Positions 31,228 to 41,530 of a DNA stretch of 64,000 nucleotides are shown here, piece by piece (position 1 is the stretch's first letter; every line of letters starts with the position of its first letter). This stretch comes from JBFGJH01 sp041586155 (GTDB lineage Bacteria > Actinomycetota > Acidimicrobiia > Spongiisociales > JAENVV01). Made by a program: the position numbers and the translations under genes. The notes beneath the pieces were generated by a model, which saw only the letters and a program-made list of their open reading frames with translations, did not search any database and was not told the origin of the DNA. The stretch spans positions 1 through 64,000 of the forward strand of contig JBFHAT010000007.1 in assembly GCA_041586155.1 (NCBI GenBank), given 5' to 3'.

Positions 31228-32607
31228 TCAGCGTGGCTCCAGCAGATCTTGGGCGATCAGGGCGGCCTCGGCGGAAACGGCGGTGAGCTGAGGCTCGACG
31301 ACGGCGGCCAAGTGCGCCGGGAACGTGGGGCCGGGTTCGGCAACAGCGCGGTACCGCTCGAGCGTGGCCTGCGCGTCGGCAGTGAGCGGAGCGAGGTCGA
31401 TGTCGTCGGCGATCACTCCGCCCACCCCCTTGCGGCGACACATGAGGAAGGCGAGGCGGGCTTCGCCGACGGTGCCGACGCAGTCGGTGGGTTTATAGCT
31501 CTCCAGGCCGAGCATCTTGCGGAGGATGGTGCGGTTCTCGGGCCGGTCGAACAAGTTGTGTGGAATCGTTTCCGCGACCACCTTCTGGGGTAGCCAGGCG
31601 ACGTAGTTCATCCACACGTACAGGCATTTGGCGCAGCGACCGCACCACGGTTTGAGCTGGGCGCACGAGTGGGTGGACGGGACGGCCTCCAGACGGCGGT
31701 TGAGGAGGGTGAACACGTTGACGTCGTAGATGGGGCGGAGGAGATGGAACATCGCCACGTCGGCGACGTGGTTGCGTAGGTAATCGTGCAGGAGCCGCTC
31801 GGCGGCGCTGCTCATCCCCCACAGATAGTTCACGTCCTCGCCGTGCCAGGTGAGGTTGTGTTCGTCGGTGCTTCGGGTGATGCCGAGGGCGACGTTGCGG
31901 TATCCGTGCTGGAGGGCGACGGGGAGTGCGGTCCAGTAGGAGCTGACCGTCTCGGCGGCGATCATCCGCCGAGCGGCGCCTGTGACGCGGGCGGCGGGCG
32001 AGTCGATGGCATCGTCGAAGACCCAGCCCCGGTGATGACGTTCCGGTCGGCAGTGGGCGAGCATCCCGTCGATCAACTCGTGCTGGTGGTCGCCACGCCC
32101 GTAGGTGGAATGGGAGTAGACGAACGCGTCGTAGGGCACGCCGGCTTCTTCGAGGAGGCTGATGCTGGCCAGGCTGTCCTTGCCGCCGCCGACCAGCATG
32201 AGAGTGTCGACCGATCCCGGGTCGATACCTGCCGGCTCGACCGGTCGCCTGGCGAACTCGGTCGGTGGAACAAGCCGATGGTCGGGGAGGTCGTTCTCGT
32301 AGCGCCACACCGCCCACACGTTGTGGAAGATCGTTTCCCACAGGTTCCAGAACGGCTCGGTGACCAGATCGGTGTACGGGCCGAAGTCGACGACGGTGGG
32401 ACCGAGGCTGAGCGCCTTGTTCGTTTCGAAGGCGACGAGATGGAAGTCCATCCAGCGCATGAACGCCTCACCGTATCGGTCGGTGAGCTGGTCGAAGTCG
32501 ACCGTGTCGTACCAGTAGGCGGTGGAGAACCGTAGCTCGCCGACCCGATAGCGGAGGACGATCTGGCGAGCCGACCGTGCGGCCGGCTCGAACACGAGCG
32601 CGTTCAT
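31228..32607 (-). CDS. MurL-like PP-loop ATP-dependent protein (possible UDP-MurNAc-L-Ala-L-Glu epimerase)
   Basis: The 459-residue product has a PP-loop adenylation motif, TLMLVGGGKDSLASISLLEE, near residues 135-154. Further on is a Cys cluster C-x6-C-x2-C-x2-C (CAQLKPWCGRCAKC, near residues 314-327), probably zinc-binding. The N-terminal 130 residues (GPTVVDFGPYTDLVTEPFWN and WRYENDLPD) precede the PP-loop. This order, and in particular GGGKDS and the WCG-x-C-x-K-C element, recalls MurL, which uses ATP to epimerise the L-Glu of UDP-MurNAc-dipeptide. Other PP-loop enzymes remain possible. The ATG at 32607 lies 7 bases after a TAGCTT box. No other wall-precursor gene is adjacent. Region 32621-32783 upstream shows no gene. 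Confidence 0.6.
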   Translation of the reverse strand: MNALVFEPAARSARQIVLRYRVGELRFSTAYWYDTVDFDQLTDRYGEAFMRWMDFHLVAFETNKALSLGPTVVDFGPYTDLVTEPFWNLWETIFHNVWAVWRYENDLPDHRLVPPTEFARRPVEPAGIDPGSVDTLMLVGGGKDSLASISLLEEAGVPYDAFVYSHSTYGRGDHQHELIDGMLAHCRPERHHRGWVFDDAIDSPAARVTGAARRMIAAETVSSYWTALPVALQHGYRNVALGITRSTDEHNLTWHGEDVNYLWGMSSAAERLLHDYLRNHVADVAMFHLLRPIYDVNVFTLLNRRLEAVPSTHSCAQLKPWCGRCAKCLYVWMNYVAWLPQKVVAETIPHNLFDRPENRTILRKMLGLESYKPTDCVGTVGEARLAFLMCRRKGVGGVIADDIDLAPLTADAQATLERYRAVAEPGPTFPAHLAAVVEPQLTAVSAEAALIAQDLLEPR

Positions 32608-32614
32608 GGGGCGG

Positions 32615-32620
32615 AAGCTA
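32615..32620 (-). promoter_or_regulatory. -10 box TAGCTT, leaderless type
   Basis: On the reverse strand TAGCTT ends 7 bases before the ATG at 32607. Confidence 0.45.
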
Positions 32621-32783
32621 CACCCAGGGGGCAGCGGCCCAGCGGCCGCTTGCCGCAATATGGTCATCCTCGATGGCACGCGCCTCGTCGGCCCACCGAC
32701 GGTCGCCTTGCCCTCTCCGACGGCCCATCGCGCATCAGCACCACCTCGCATGCTCCGATCGCCCGCAATGCCAGGCGGGGTCG

Positions 32784-33236
32784 CTATCGGGCGTCGATGT
32801 CGGGGATCAATCGCTTCAGGTCGACGAGGACGGAGAGTTCGGCGGAACTGAGCCGCTCCGAGAACATGGATGCGATCGCATCGATGTAGACCCGAGCGGC
32901 ACGCCGGAACACGCTGCGCCCCTCCGAGGTGAGCCGGGCCACCACTGCCCGGCCGTCGATCGGGTCGGGTTGTTTGATGGCGAGGCCGGCTTCGACCATT
33001 TCGTCCACCACCCGACTGACGCGTGACCGGCTGAGGACCACCCGCTCACCGAGTTCTCGCATCCGCAGCGCCCCGCTTGGCTCACGACTCAGCTCCAAGA
33101 GCACGTCGTACCACGCCAGAGGCACACCGGTCGCTTCTTGCAGCTCGCCGGCGATGGCGGGCACCAGCGCCGCATGGACACGGAGCAACGATTCCCAGGC
33201 CCGAACTCCGAGATCGGGATCGTGCGCACGAGACAT
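32784..33236 (-). CDS. MarR-family transcriptional regulator
   Basis: The 150-residue product is a winged-helix repressor of the MarR group. The N-terminal dimer helix is followed by GVPLAWYDVLLELSREPSGA, then the recognition region LRMRELGERVVLSRSRVSRV and the wing (PDPIDGRAVVARLTSEGRSV) with the family's D-x-R signature. Such proteins repress their own gene and a divergent target, and release DNA on binding a small ligand or on oxidation. There is no Cys for redox sensing. The ATG at 33236 lies 6 bases after a TATTGT box. Two identical operator-like repeats at 33260 and 33283 lie between it and the yceI-like gene. Confidence 0.87.
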   Translation of the reverse strand: MSRAHDPDLGVRAWESLLRVHAALVPAIAGELQEATGVPLAWYDVLLELSREPSGALRMRELGERVVLSRSRVSRVVDEMVEAGLAIKQPDPIDGRAVVARLTSEGRSVFRRAARVYIDAIASMFSERLSSAELSVLVDLKRLIPDIDAR

Positions 33237-33242
33237 GTACCA

Positions 33243-33248
33243 ACAATA
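33243..33248 (-). promoter_or_regulatory. -10 box TATTGT for the marR-type gene
   Basis: On the reverse strand TATTGT ends 6 bases before the ATG at 33236. Confidence 0.45.
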
Positions 33249-33259
33249 TCGGGAATAAC

Positions 33260-33297
33260 GTGCGTGCGCACATAGTTTGTCTGTGCGTGCGCACATA
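33260..33297. promoter_or_regulatory. two direct copies of a 15-bp operator-like element
   Basis: GTGCGTGCGCACATA occurs at 33260-33274 and again at 33283-33297, 23 bases apart (about two helical turns). Each copy contains the palindrome GTGCGCAC. They fill the divergent gap between the MarR-type regulator and the YceI-family gene, the usual position for MarR operators. Confidence 0.65.
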
Positions 33298-33327
33298 ACT
33301 GCCGTTGCGGCGAGAGAGGAGACACGC

Positions 33328-33894
33328 ATGACAACGCCAACACGAACACTCGACGGAATCGAGGTACCGGCGCCGGGTCGCTGTACGTTGGATCCCGGCC
33401 ACGCCGAAGTCGGTTTCGTCGGCCGCCACTTCATGCTCACGAAGGTACGAGGACGATTCACCGGGGTGGAGGCACGGGTCGACATCGGACGCACGCCTGA
33501 GGAGAGCACGGTCGAAGCAACCATCGACATGGCGTCGGTGAGCTCGGGGTCCGAAGCGAGGGACGAACACCTCCGGTCCCCCGACTTCTTCGGGGTCGAG
33601 CAGTGGCCGACTGCGACATTTCGGTCGACACAGATCCACTGGGCCGGGAGCCAGGGGACCCTCATCGGGGACCTCACGATCAGAGACGTGACCCGGCCCG
33701 TCACGCTCGCTGTCGAGTATCTCGGCCATACGGAAGATCCGTGGGGCAACCACCGGGCCATCTTCGCTGCGGTCGGCCAGATCAACCGGGAGGATTGGGA
33801 CCTGACGTGGAACATGGTGCTCGACAGCGGAGGCGTCCTCGTTTCGAAAGACATCGCTCTTGAACTCCACGTCGAGCTGATACGAACCGAGTGA
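33328..33894 (+). CDS. YceI-family lipid-binding-like protein
   Basis: The 188-residue product folds as a lipocalin-like beta barrel by family. The YceI pattern is clear: CTLDPGHAEVGFVGRHFMLT at the start, VRGRFTGVEARVDI, SVSSGSEARDEHLRSPDFF (the D-x-H-L-x-S-x-D-F-F motif), WPTATFRSTQI and GDLTIRDVTRPVTLAVEYLG. There is no signal peptide, as in most actinobacterial YceI proteins, so it is cytoplasmic. Members bind isoprenoid or fatty ligands. ATG 33328 lies after GAGAGGAG. It is divergent from the MarR-type gene and shares its operators, so it is probably the regulated target. Confidence 0.88.
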   Translation: MTTPTRTLDGIEVPAPGRCTLDPGHAEVGFVGRHFMLTKVRGRFTGVEARVDIGRTPEESTVEATIDMASVSSGSEARDEHLRSPDFFGVEQWPTATFRSTQIHWAGSQGTLIGDLTIRDVTRPVTLAVEYLGHTEDPWGNHRAIFAAVGQINREDWDLTWNMVLDSGGVLVSKDIALELHVELIRTE

Positions 33895-33913
33895 AGGCGT
33901 GAGCGCTGCTCGG

Positions 33914-34441
33914 TCAGCCGTATAACTTCTGGCTGGTCGCCTTCAGGCGGTCGAGGCCGTGCTCGATGTCGAAGGATCGGACAACGCCTCCCTCGACCGC
34001 TTTGACCAGCGCCTTGAAGTCGACGCCGTTGACCACGAACTCACGGTGTCCGACCCTCAACAGGGGGATCAGATCCGTTTCCATCAGCTCGAGATCGAGC
34101 TGGAGCGGTGCATTGTGGGGCAGGACCTCGACGACCCCGATGGGCCGCTTCCGCCGCCACGGTGTCGACGCCAGCAGAATGCGCCCGCCAATGGAGGTCA
34201 GCGCCAGGATGCCCCACACGTTGGGCTCTGCACGCATCCGTTTGGCCCGGATCGGAAGCCGGTAGAGCTCCAACAAGGGCAGAAACAGCACGGACCACGG
34301 CGGGCGCGACCACACGAGCTGGGTAGATCTGGCGTGCTCCCGGGCCTCCGCCCCCCACTCCACCCGCAAGGCGAGGATCACCTCGTGATGGTCCAGCATG
34401 TCCTGAGCGTTTCGGGTGACCTGTTGCGTCGGGGTCGACAT
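33914..34441 (-). CDS. hypothetical protein, 175 residues
   Basis: I do not recognise a family. The ATG at 34441 follows GAGAGGAG with 7-base spacing, so the start is well supported. The protein is soluble or membrane-associated. Residues around 40-90 (PPWSVLFLPLLELYRLPIRA, VWGILALTSIGGRILLA) could lie on a membrane or form a buried beta region. The C-terminal half reads like a small alpha/beta domain (LELMETDLIPLLRVGHREFV, then VDFKALVKAVEGGVVRSFDI). It lies alone between the YceI gene (convergent) and a lipoprotein gene. The 139 bases upstream hold nothing else I recognise. Confidence 0.6.
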   Translation of the reverse strand: MSTPTQQVTRNAQDMLDHHEVILALRVEWGAEAREHARSTQLVWSRPPWSVLFLPLLELYRLPIRAKRMRAEPNVWGILALTSIGGRILLASTPWRRKRPIGVVEVLPHNAPLQLDLELMETDLIPLLRVGHREFVVNGVDFKALVKAVEGGVVRSFDIEHGLDRLKATSQKLYG

Positions 34442-34580
34442 GATCGGACTCCTCTCTGGTGAGTCAGCCGAGGGCTCATAGGGGCGGTGCAATTGCTCTC
34501 ATCCAACGTATGGGCGCCGTTCGCTGTGGCCCAGGGTCTTTCGTCCCGGTTTGGTCGGCGCCAGGTCAGGCCGGGCCTGG

Positions 34581-34925
34581 TCAGGTCTCTGTGCGGTGCT
34601 GCATCCGCGATTCACGCATCTCCGGCCCAACGAGGGCGATCTGGGCCGCCAGCGCCTCATCCCCCAGCCCGCCCCACACGAACGCCTGGTCGCCGTCTCC
34701 CGCGACCGAATACTGCGATCGGCCCGGTAGCTCGACTACCACGACTTCCCAGCCGACCACAGGCGCCGGCGCAGCCGAACTGACGATTGACCCGGTTGCG
34801 TCGGGGTTGTTGGCGCCAGCTGAGTCCTCGCACGCCGCCAACGTGACCGCCCACATCGACAACACCACGCCCACCAGGCACGACCCGACAAGCCTCCGCG
34901 CCGGCGCGGACGGTCCGATGCTCAA
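34581..34925 (-). CDS. small lipoprotein with one kelch-like motif
   Basis: The 114-residue product has a signal peptide ending in a lipobox (VVLSMWAVTLAACEDS). The mature part is only about 80 residues. It contains WEVVVVELPGRSQYSVAGDG and DQAFVWGGLGDEAL, which look like a single blade of a kelch beta-propeller. Full kelch proteins have four to seven blades, so this is either a shortened relic or a small protein in its own right. No further blades are found downstream in any frame. It overlaps the SRPBCC gene by four bases (ATGA), so it is probably translated with it. Confidence 0.5.
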   Translation of the reverse strand: MSIGPSAPARRLVGSCLVGVVLSMWAVTLAACEDSAGANNPDATGSIVSSAAPAPVVGWEVVVVELPGRSQYSVAGDGDQAFVWGGLGDEALAAQIALVGPEMRESRMQHRTET

Positions 34926-35338
34926 GCCTCCGCGGCCGATTTGAATCCTTGGTTCTCGGTGGTGATCGCCGACATGATCGGTCCCCGCAGCAGCCGACCC
35001 AGCATGGGCGCCAGCGCGCCGTCAACATCGACCGACAGCGTGTTGCGGGCACCCTCTCCGGCCGCTTCGACCAGGTGGCGGGCGGTCATGGTCAAGCCGA
35101 GCACCTTGGACGACCAGGCGAAGCTGTGGCCCGGCTCCAACTCGGTCACCGTCCAGATTCGTGGCCGCTGCCGGGGCTGCTCGAGTCGCGCTTGTGAACC
35201 CACTGCCAAGTCACCATCGTCGAGCCGCTCCACCTTGGTGATCGTGGGCGTGAAGTCGGGCCAGGACTCGACGTCGACGGTCAGATCCCACACGCGAGCA
35301 GGCGGGGCGGCGATCTCCAAGCTGTGGCCGACGCGCAC
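34922..35338 (-). CDS. SRPBCC (polyketide cyclase/START-like) family protein
   Basis: The 138-residue protein has the START/Bet v1-like helix-grip fold signature: HSLEIAAPPARVWDLTVDVE at the N-terminus, WPDFTPTITKVERL, then ELEPGHSFAWSSKVLGLTMT and a long C-terminal helix. Members bind hydrophobic ligands or act as cyclases; the ligand is unknown. The GTG start at 35338 lies 6 bases after a TATATT box. It is the first gene of a two-gene unit with the small lipoprotein. Confidence 0.8.
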   Translation of the reverse strand: MRVGHSLEIAAPPARVWDLTVDVESWPDFTPTITKVERLDDGDLAVGSQARLEQPRQRPRIWTVTELEPGHSFAWSSKVLGLTMTARHLVEAAGEGARNTLSVDVDGALAPMLGRLLRGPIMSAITTENQGFKSAAEA

Positions 35339-35344
35339 CTGCGG

Positions 35345-35350
35345 AATATA
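35345..35350 (-). promoter_or_regulatory. -10 box TATATT, leaderless type
   Basis: On the reverse strand TATATT ends 6 bases before the GTG start at 35338. Confidence 0.5.
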
Positions 35351-35400
35351 CCAAAGACGGCGCGGCGGAAAGCTCGGGCATCAGAACCGCAATGCCGGGA

Positions 35401-37899
<2,499 letters not shown>

Positions 37900-37948
37900 G
37901 GCTCAAGCCTCCTTGTGGCTCGGACTCCGAAGAGCCGGTTGGATCGGG

Positions 37949-37954
37949 AGTATA
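37949..37954 (-). promoter_or_regulatory. -10 box TATACT for clpC
   Basis: On the reverse strand TATACT lies 49 bases before the clpC ATG. No clear CtsR- or ClgR-type operator was seen next to it. Confidence 0.4.
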
Positions 37955-38053
37955 GCCAGGGGGCAGAAGTAGCTCCGCCACCCACTATACGGACCCTATC
38001 CGTCTCTCGGGTCAATCATCGGTCGGCGATTCAGCTTCCTTGATAGGCAGCTG

Positions 38054-38059
38054 TACGAT
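38054..38059 (+). promoter_or_regulatory. -10 box TACGAT, leaderless type
   Basis: TACGAT ends 6 bases before the ATG at 38066. Confidence 0.45.
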
Positions 38060-38065
38060 GATTTC

Positions 38066-39061
38066 ATGGACGCCCCCAGCATCCGCGATCTGGTTCCCCT
38101 CGACCACGTGTGGGATCAGATGGAGCGAGTCGAGGCCCGCCTCTTCGAGGCGACCCAGGCCGAGGACCCGTTTTTGACCAAACTCGCTCAGCATCTGCTG
38201 GTGGCGGGCGGCAAGCGGTTTCGTCCTCTGCTTGCCCAGCTGGCGGCCGAGTTCGGCCCCGCCCACGATGGACGTCGGGTGGAGGCGGGAGTGGCAGTCG
38301 AGCTGATCCACGTCGGCTCGCTCTACCACGACGATGTCATGGACGAGGCGATGCTGCGGCGCGGTGAACCGTCCGGCAACGCCGTGTGGGGCGACTCGAT
38401 GGCCATCCTCGCCGGCGACTTTCTCCTCGCCAGGGCCAGCCAAGTTGCCGCCACCCACCTGGGTCTCGAATCGGTGCTGCTGCTGGCCACCACCTATGCC
38501 ACGCTGGTGGAAGGCCAGACGTTGGAGCTGCAACTCGACTACGACCTCGACCACCGGGCCGACGAGTACTACCGCGTGATCGGCGGAAAGACGGCCAGTC
38601 TCATCCGCGCCGCCGCCCGGCTCGGCGCGCTGGCCTCCGACGCCCCACCAGACGTGGTCGAAGCACTCTCGGCGTGGGCCTGGGAACTCGGCATCGTCTT
38701 CCAGATCACCGACGACGCCCTCGACCTCGTCGCCACCGACGACTTCCTCGGCAAGCCGGCCGGCTCCGACATCCTGGAAGGCAAGATCACCCTTCCCGTG
38801 CTGTACGCCCTCGAATCCGAAGATGGACCAAGAGTGCGGTATCTCCTGGCCGACCAACCATACGACCCGGGGGCGGTACGGCAGGTGATCGACATCGTCC
38901 GCTCCGGCGGGCACGTCGACCGCAGCCTGGTCGACGCCACTGAGCGTATCGGCGCCGCCGAGGAGGCCATCGCCGGGCTCCCCGACCTCCCGGCCCGGAG
39001 CATCCTGACCGACATGGGGGAGTTCTTGCTCAGACAGGTCACCGCCGCCCGCTCTGCCTAG
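38066..39061 (+). CDS. polyprenyl diphosphate synthase (trans-isoprenyl, HepT/GGPP-type)
   Basis: The 331-residue enzyme extends allylic diphosphates with IPP. It has the seven conserved regions of the trans-prenyltransferases. These include GGKRFRPLLAQLAAE, the first Asp-rich motif LYHDDVMDEA near residue 88 and RRGEPSGNAVWGDSMAILAG. GKTASLIRAAARLGA and the second Asp-rich motif FQITDDALDL near residue 215 follow. The chain length of the product cannot be read safely, but the residues before the first motif are small or hydrophobic (VGSLYHDD), which suggests a long-chain product such as a menaquinone side chain. It is divergent from clpC and converges with lysS. Confidence 0.9.
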   Translation: MDAPSIRDLVPLDHVWDQMERVEARLFEATQAEDPFLTKLAQHLLVAGGKRFRPLLAQLAAEFGPAHDGRRVEAGVAVELIHVGSLYHDDVMDEAMLRRGEPSGNAVWGDSMAILAGDFLLARASQVAATHLGLESVLLLATTYATLVEGQTLELQLDYDLDHRADEYYRVIGGKTASLIRAAARLGALASDAPPDVVEALSAWAWELGIVFQITDDALDLVATDDFLGKPAGSDILEGKITLPVLYALESEDGPRVRYLLADQPYDPGAVRQVIDIVRSGGHVDRSLVDATERIGAAEEAIAGLPDLPARSILTDMGEFLLRQVTAARSA

Positions 39062-40584
39062 CGGCCCTCCTCGGGCCGCAGGTGGGGGAACAACACCACC
39101 TCGCGGATGTTGGCTTGATCGGTGAGCAGCATCACCAGCCGATCCACCCCGATTCCCAGCCCACCGGTGGGAGGAAGCCCGTATTCCAAGGCTCGCAGGT
39201 AGTCCTCGTCCACCGGATGCGCTTCGTCGTCACCGGCGGCCCGGGCCTGTGCCTGAGCCTCGAACCGGCGACGCTGCTCCAACGGGTCGGCCAGCTCGGT
39301 GAAGGCGTTGGCGATCTCCCGACCGTTCACGATCAGCTCGAACCGTTCGGTGACGTGTGGCTTGATGCGGTGGGACCGAGCAAGTGGCGACACCTCGATC
39401 GGGTACTCCAAGACGAAGGTGGGATTCCACAGCGTGTCCTCGACATGCGTCTCGAACAACTCGGCGATGATCTTGCCGGCACCCCACTCTTGTGCGACCT
39501 CGACGTCGTGCCGTCCCGCCACGGCGGCCAGGTCGGCGATGTCGTGGTCGTAGTCCAGCTCGAGGCCGAGCTGCCCGTTCACGGCGTCGAGCATCGTCAC
39601 CCGATCGAACGGGCGTCTCAGGTCGACGGGCCGCCCCTGGTACACCAGGTCGTCCACGCCGACGGCGTCGGCAGCCGCGACGATGGCCTCTTCGATCATG
39701 GCGATCATGTCCTCGAAATCGGCGAACGCCTGGTACGCCTCGAGCATCGTGAACTCGGGACTGTGAGTGGCGTCGATCCCCTCGTTGCGGAAGTTGCGGT
39801 TGATCTCGAACACCCGTTCCAGGCCTCCGACCGTGAGCCGCTTCAGATACAGCTCAGGAGCGATACGAAGGTACATGTCGACGCCCAGCGCGTTGTGGTG
39901 GGTGACGAACGGCTTGGCCAGCGCTCCGCCCGGCTGCACCTGCAGCATCGGCGTCTCGACCTCGAGGAAGCCGTGCGACTCGAACGTCGTCCGCAGCGAC
40001 CGGACGATGGTCGCGCGTGCCCGTGCCGTGCGGCGCGCCCCCGGATTCACGGCGAGGTCGAGATAGCGCTGCCGATAGCGTCGCTCGACGTCCTGCAGAC
40101 CATGCCACTTGTCGGGCAACGGGCGCAGCGACTTCGCCAGCAGCGCCAGCTCTTCCACGCGTACCGACAGCTCGCCCTTCTTGGTGGTGATCACCTCGCC
40201 GCTCGCCCCCAGCCAGTCGCCAGGGTCGAGCAGGTCGAACAGCTCGAAGCCGGCGTCGCCCAGCGCATCCCCAGACACAAACAACTGAATCGTGGCCGTG
40301 CCGTCTAGCAGCACCCCGAAGCGAAGCTTCCCGAAGCTGCGGACATTCATCAGCCGGCCCGCCACCGTCACACGCTCGCCGGTCTCGGATCCGGGTTCCA
40401 GGTCGGGATGGCCGGCATGGACCTCGGCGGCGGTGTGGGTGCGGTCGAAACCGGCGGGATACGGCTCGACTCCGTCTGCCCGCAACCTCTCCAGCTTGTC
40501 GAGGCGAACCGCCGTCAGCGGATGACCCTCCAACGGGTGGGAGTCATCGACGATCTCGGCGTCGGTGGGTTCGCGGTCGCTCAT
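39058..40584 (-). CDS. lysS: lysyl-tRNA synthetase, class II
   Basis: The 508-residue enzyme charges tRNA-Lys. It has an N-terminal OB-fold anticodon domain (VTVAGRLMNVRSFGKLRFGV). The catalytic core contains motif 1 (LRTTFESHGFLEVETPMLQV), motif 2 (FEINRNFRNEGIDATHSPEF) and motif 3 (GLPPTGGLGIGVDRLVMLLT). The length is normal and it lacks the membrane domain of LysX. The ATG at 40584 has a TAAGGT box 9 bases upstream. It overlaps the end of the polyprenyl synthase gene tail to tail by four bases. Confidence 0.97.
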   Translation of the reverse strand: MSDREPTDAEIVDDSHPLEGHPLTAVRLDKLERLRADGVEPYPAGFDRTHTAAEVHAGHPDLEPGSETGERVTVAGRLMNVRSFGKLRFGVLLDGTATIQLFVSGDALGDAGFELFDLLDPGDWLGASGEVITTKKGELSVRVEELALLAKSLRPLPDKWHGLQDVERRYRQRYLDLAVNPGARRTARARATIVRSLRTTFESHGFLEVETPMLQVQPGGALAKPFVTHHNALGVDMYLRIAPELYLKRLTVGGLERVFEINRNFRNEGIDATHSPEFTMLEAYQAFADFEDMIAMIEEAIVAAADAVGVDDLVYQGRPVDLRRPFDRVTMLDAVNGQLGLELDYDHDIADLAAVAGRHDVEVAQEWGAGKIIAELFETHVEDTLWNPTFVLEYPIEVSPLARSHRIKPHVTERFELIVNGREIANAFTELADPLEQRRRFEAQAQARAAGDDEAHPVDEDYLRALEYGLPPTGGLGIGVDRLVMLLTDQANIREVVLFPHLRPEEGR

Positions 40585-40593
40585 GGTCGGAGC

Positions 40594-40599
40594 ACCTTA
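40594..40599 (-). promoter_or_regulatory. -10 box TAAGGT, leaderless type
   Basis: On the reverse strand TAAGGT ends 9 bases before the lysS ATG. Confidence 0.4.
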
Positions 40600-40633
40600 C
40601 CGGCCACGATCATCCCGCCCGGGCGAGTTCGCG

Positions 40634-41530
40634 TCACCGATCGTCCTGGTCGTGCAGCACGCTGGGATGGTCGAGGACGATGCCGCGGTCGGCCGTCACT
40701 CGCCCGTCGTCGTCGACATCGAGGTGGATGTTGTCGATCAGACGCGCCTTGCCGACCTGCCCCGCCACCGCCAGGAACGCGGGACGGTCGACCATCTCGA
40801 TGGGGGCGACGGTGGCCCGGTCCATGGTGGCGACGTATTCGAAGTCGAACCCGGGTGCAGCCGACCGCACCGCCTCTTCCAGCACCCGGGAATTCCTTTC
40901 GCCGGAATCGACGGCGTCGGCAGCGGCCATCAGCCCGGTGGACAGCGCCCGCGCCCGCCGGCGCTCGTCGCCCTCCAAGTACACGTTGCGGCTCGACAGG
41001 GCAAGCCCGTCCATCTCCCGCACCGTCGGACATCCCACCACCACAACTGGCATCGACAAGTCTGCGGCCATTCGGGTGACGATCGCCAGCTGCTGGGCGT
41101 CCTTGCGGCCGAAGTACGCCCGGTCGGGTTGGAGCCCGGCGAACAACTTGGCCACGACGGTCGCCACACCCCCGAAATGGTGCGGCCGCGTCACCCCGTC
41201 GAGAGTGGCGGCCAGCTCAGGCACCGTCACCTCGGTGGCGATCGGCTGGGGATACATCTCCTCCAGCGGCGGGGCGAACAGCACGTCGGCGCCCGCCTCT
41301 TCGATCAGCCGAGCGTCTCGCTCCGGCTTGCGAGGATAGGCGTCGAAGTCCTCCTCCGGACCGAACTGGAGTGGGTTGACGAACAGACTCACCAAGACGG
41401 TGTCGGTATCCGTCCGCGCCCGCTCGATGAGCGACAGATGGCCCTCGTGGACGAACCCGAGGGTCGGGACCAATCCCACGGTCCCAGACCGGTCCCGCCG
41501 GGCTTGCTCAAACGTCTCGACGGTCTTCAC
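40634..41530 (-). CDS. panC: pantothenate synthetase
   Basis: The 298-residue enzyme joins pantoate and beta-alanine with ATP. The family blocks are present: TVGLVPTLGFVHEGHLSLIE, with HEGH as the HIGH-type ATP motif, LVSLFVNPLQFGPEEDFDAY, RPHHFGGVATVVAKLFAGLQ, FGRKDAQQLAIVTRM, and DGLALSSRNVYL at the KMSKS-type site. The gene overlaps DUF2520 by 23 bases. DUF2520-PanC adjacency occurs in mycobacteria and may reflect the need for ketopantoate reduction, though DUF2520 function is not established. It is the last gene of the ftsH-folate block. Confidence 0.95.
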   Translation of the reverse strand: MKTVETFEQARRDRSGTVGLVPTLGFVHEGHLSLIERARTDTDTVLVSLFVNPLQFGPEEDFDAYPRKPERDARLIEEAGADVLFAPPLEEMYPQPIATEVTVPELAATLDGVTRPHHFGGVATVVAKLFAGLQPDRAYFGRKDAQQLAIVTRMAADLSMPVVVVGCPTVREMDGLALSSRNVYLEGDERRRARALSTGLMAAADAVDSGERNSRVLEEAVRSAAPGFDFEYVATMDRATVAPIEMVDRPAFLAVAGQVGKARLIDNIHLDVDDDGRVTADRGIVLDHPSVLHDQDDR

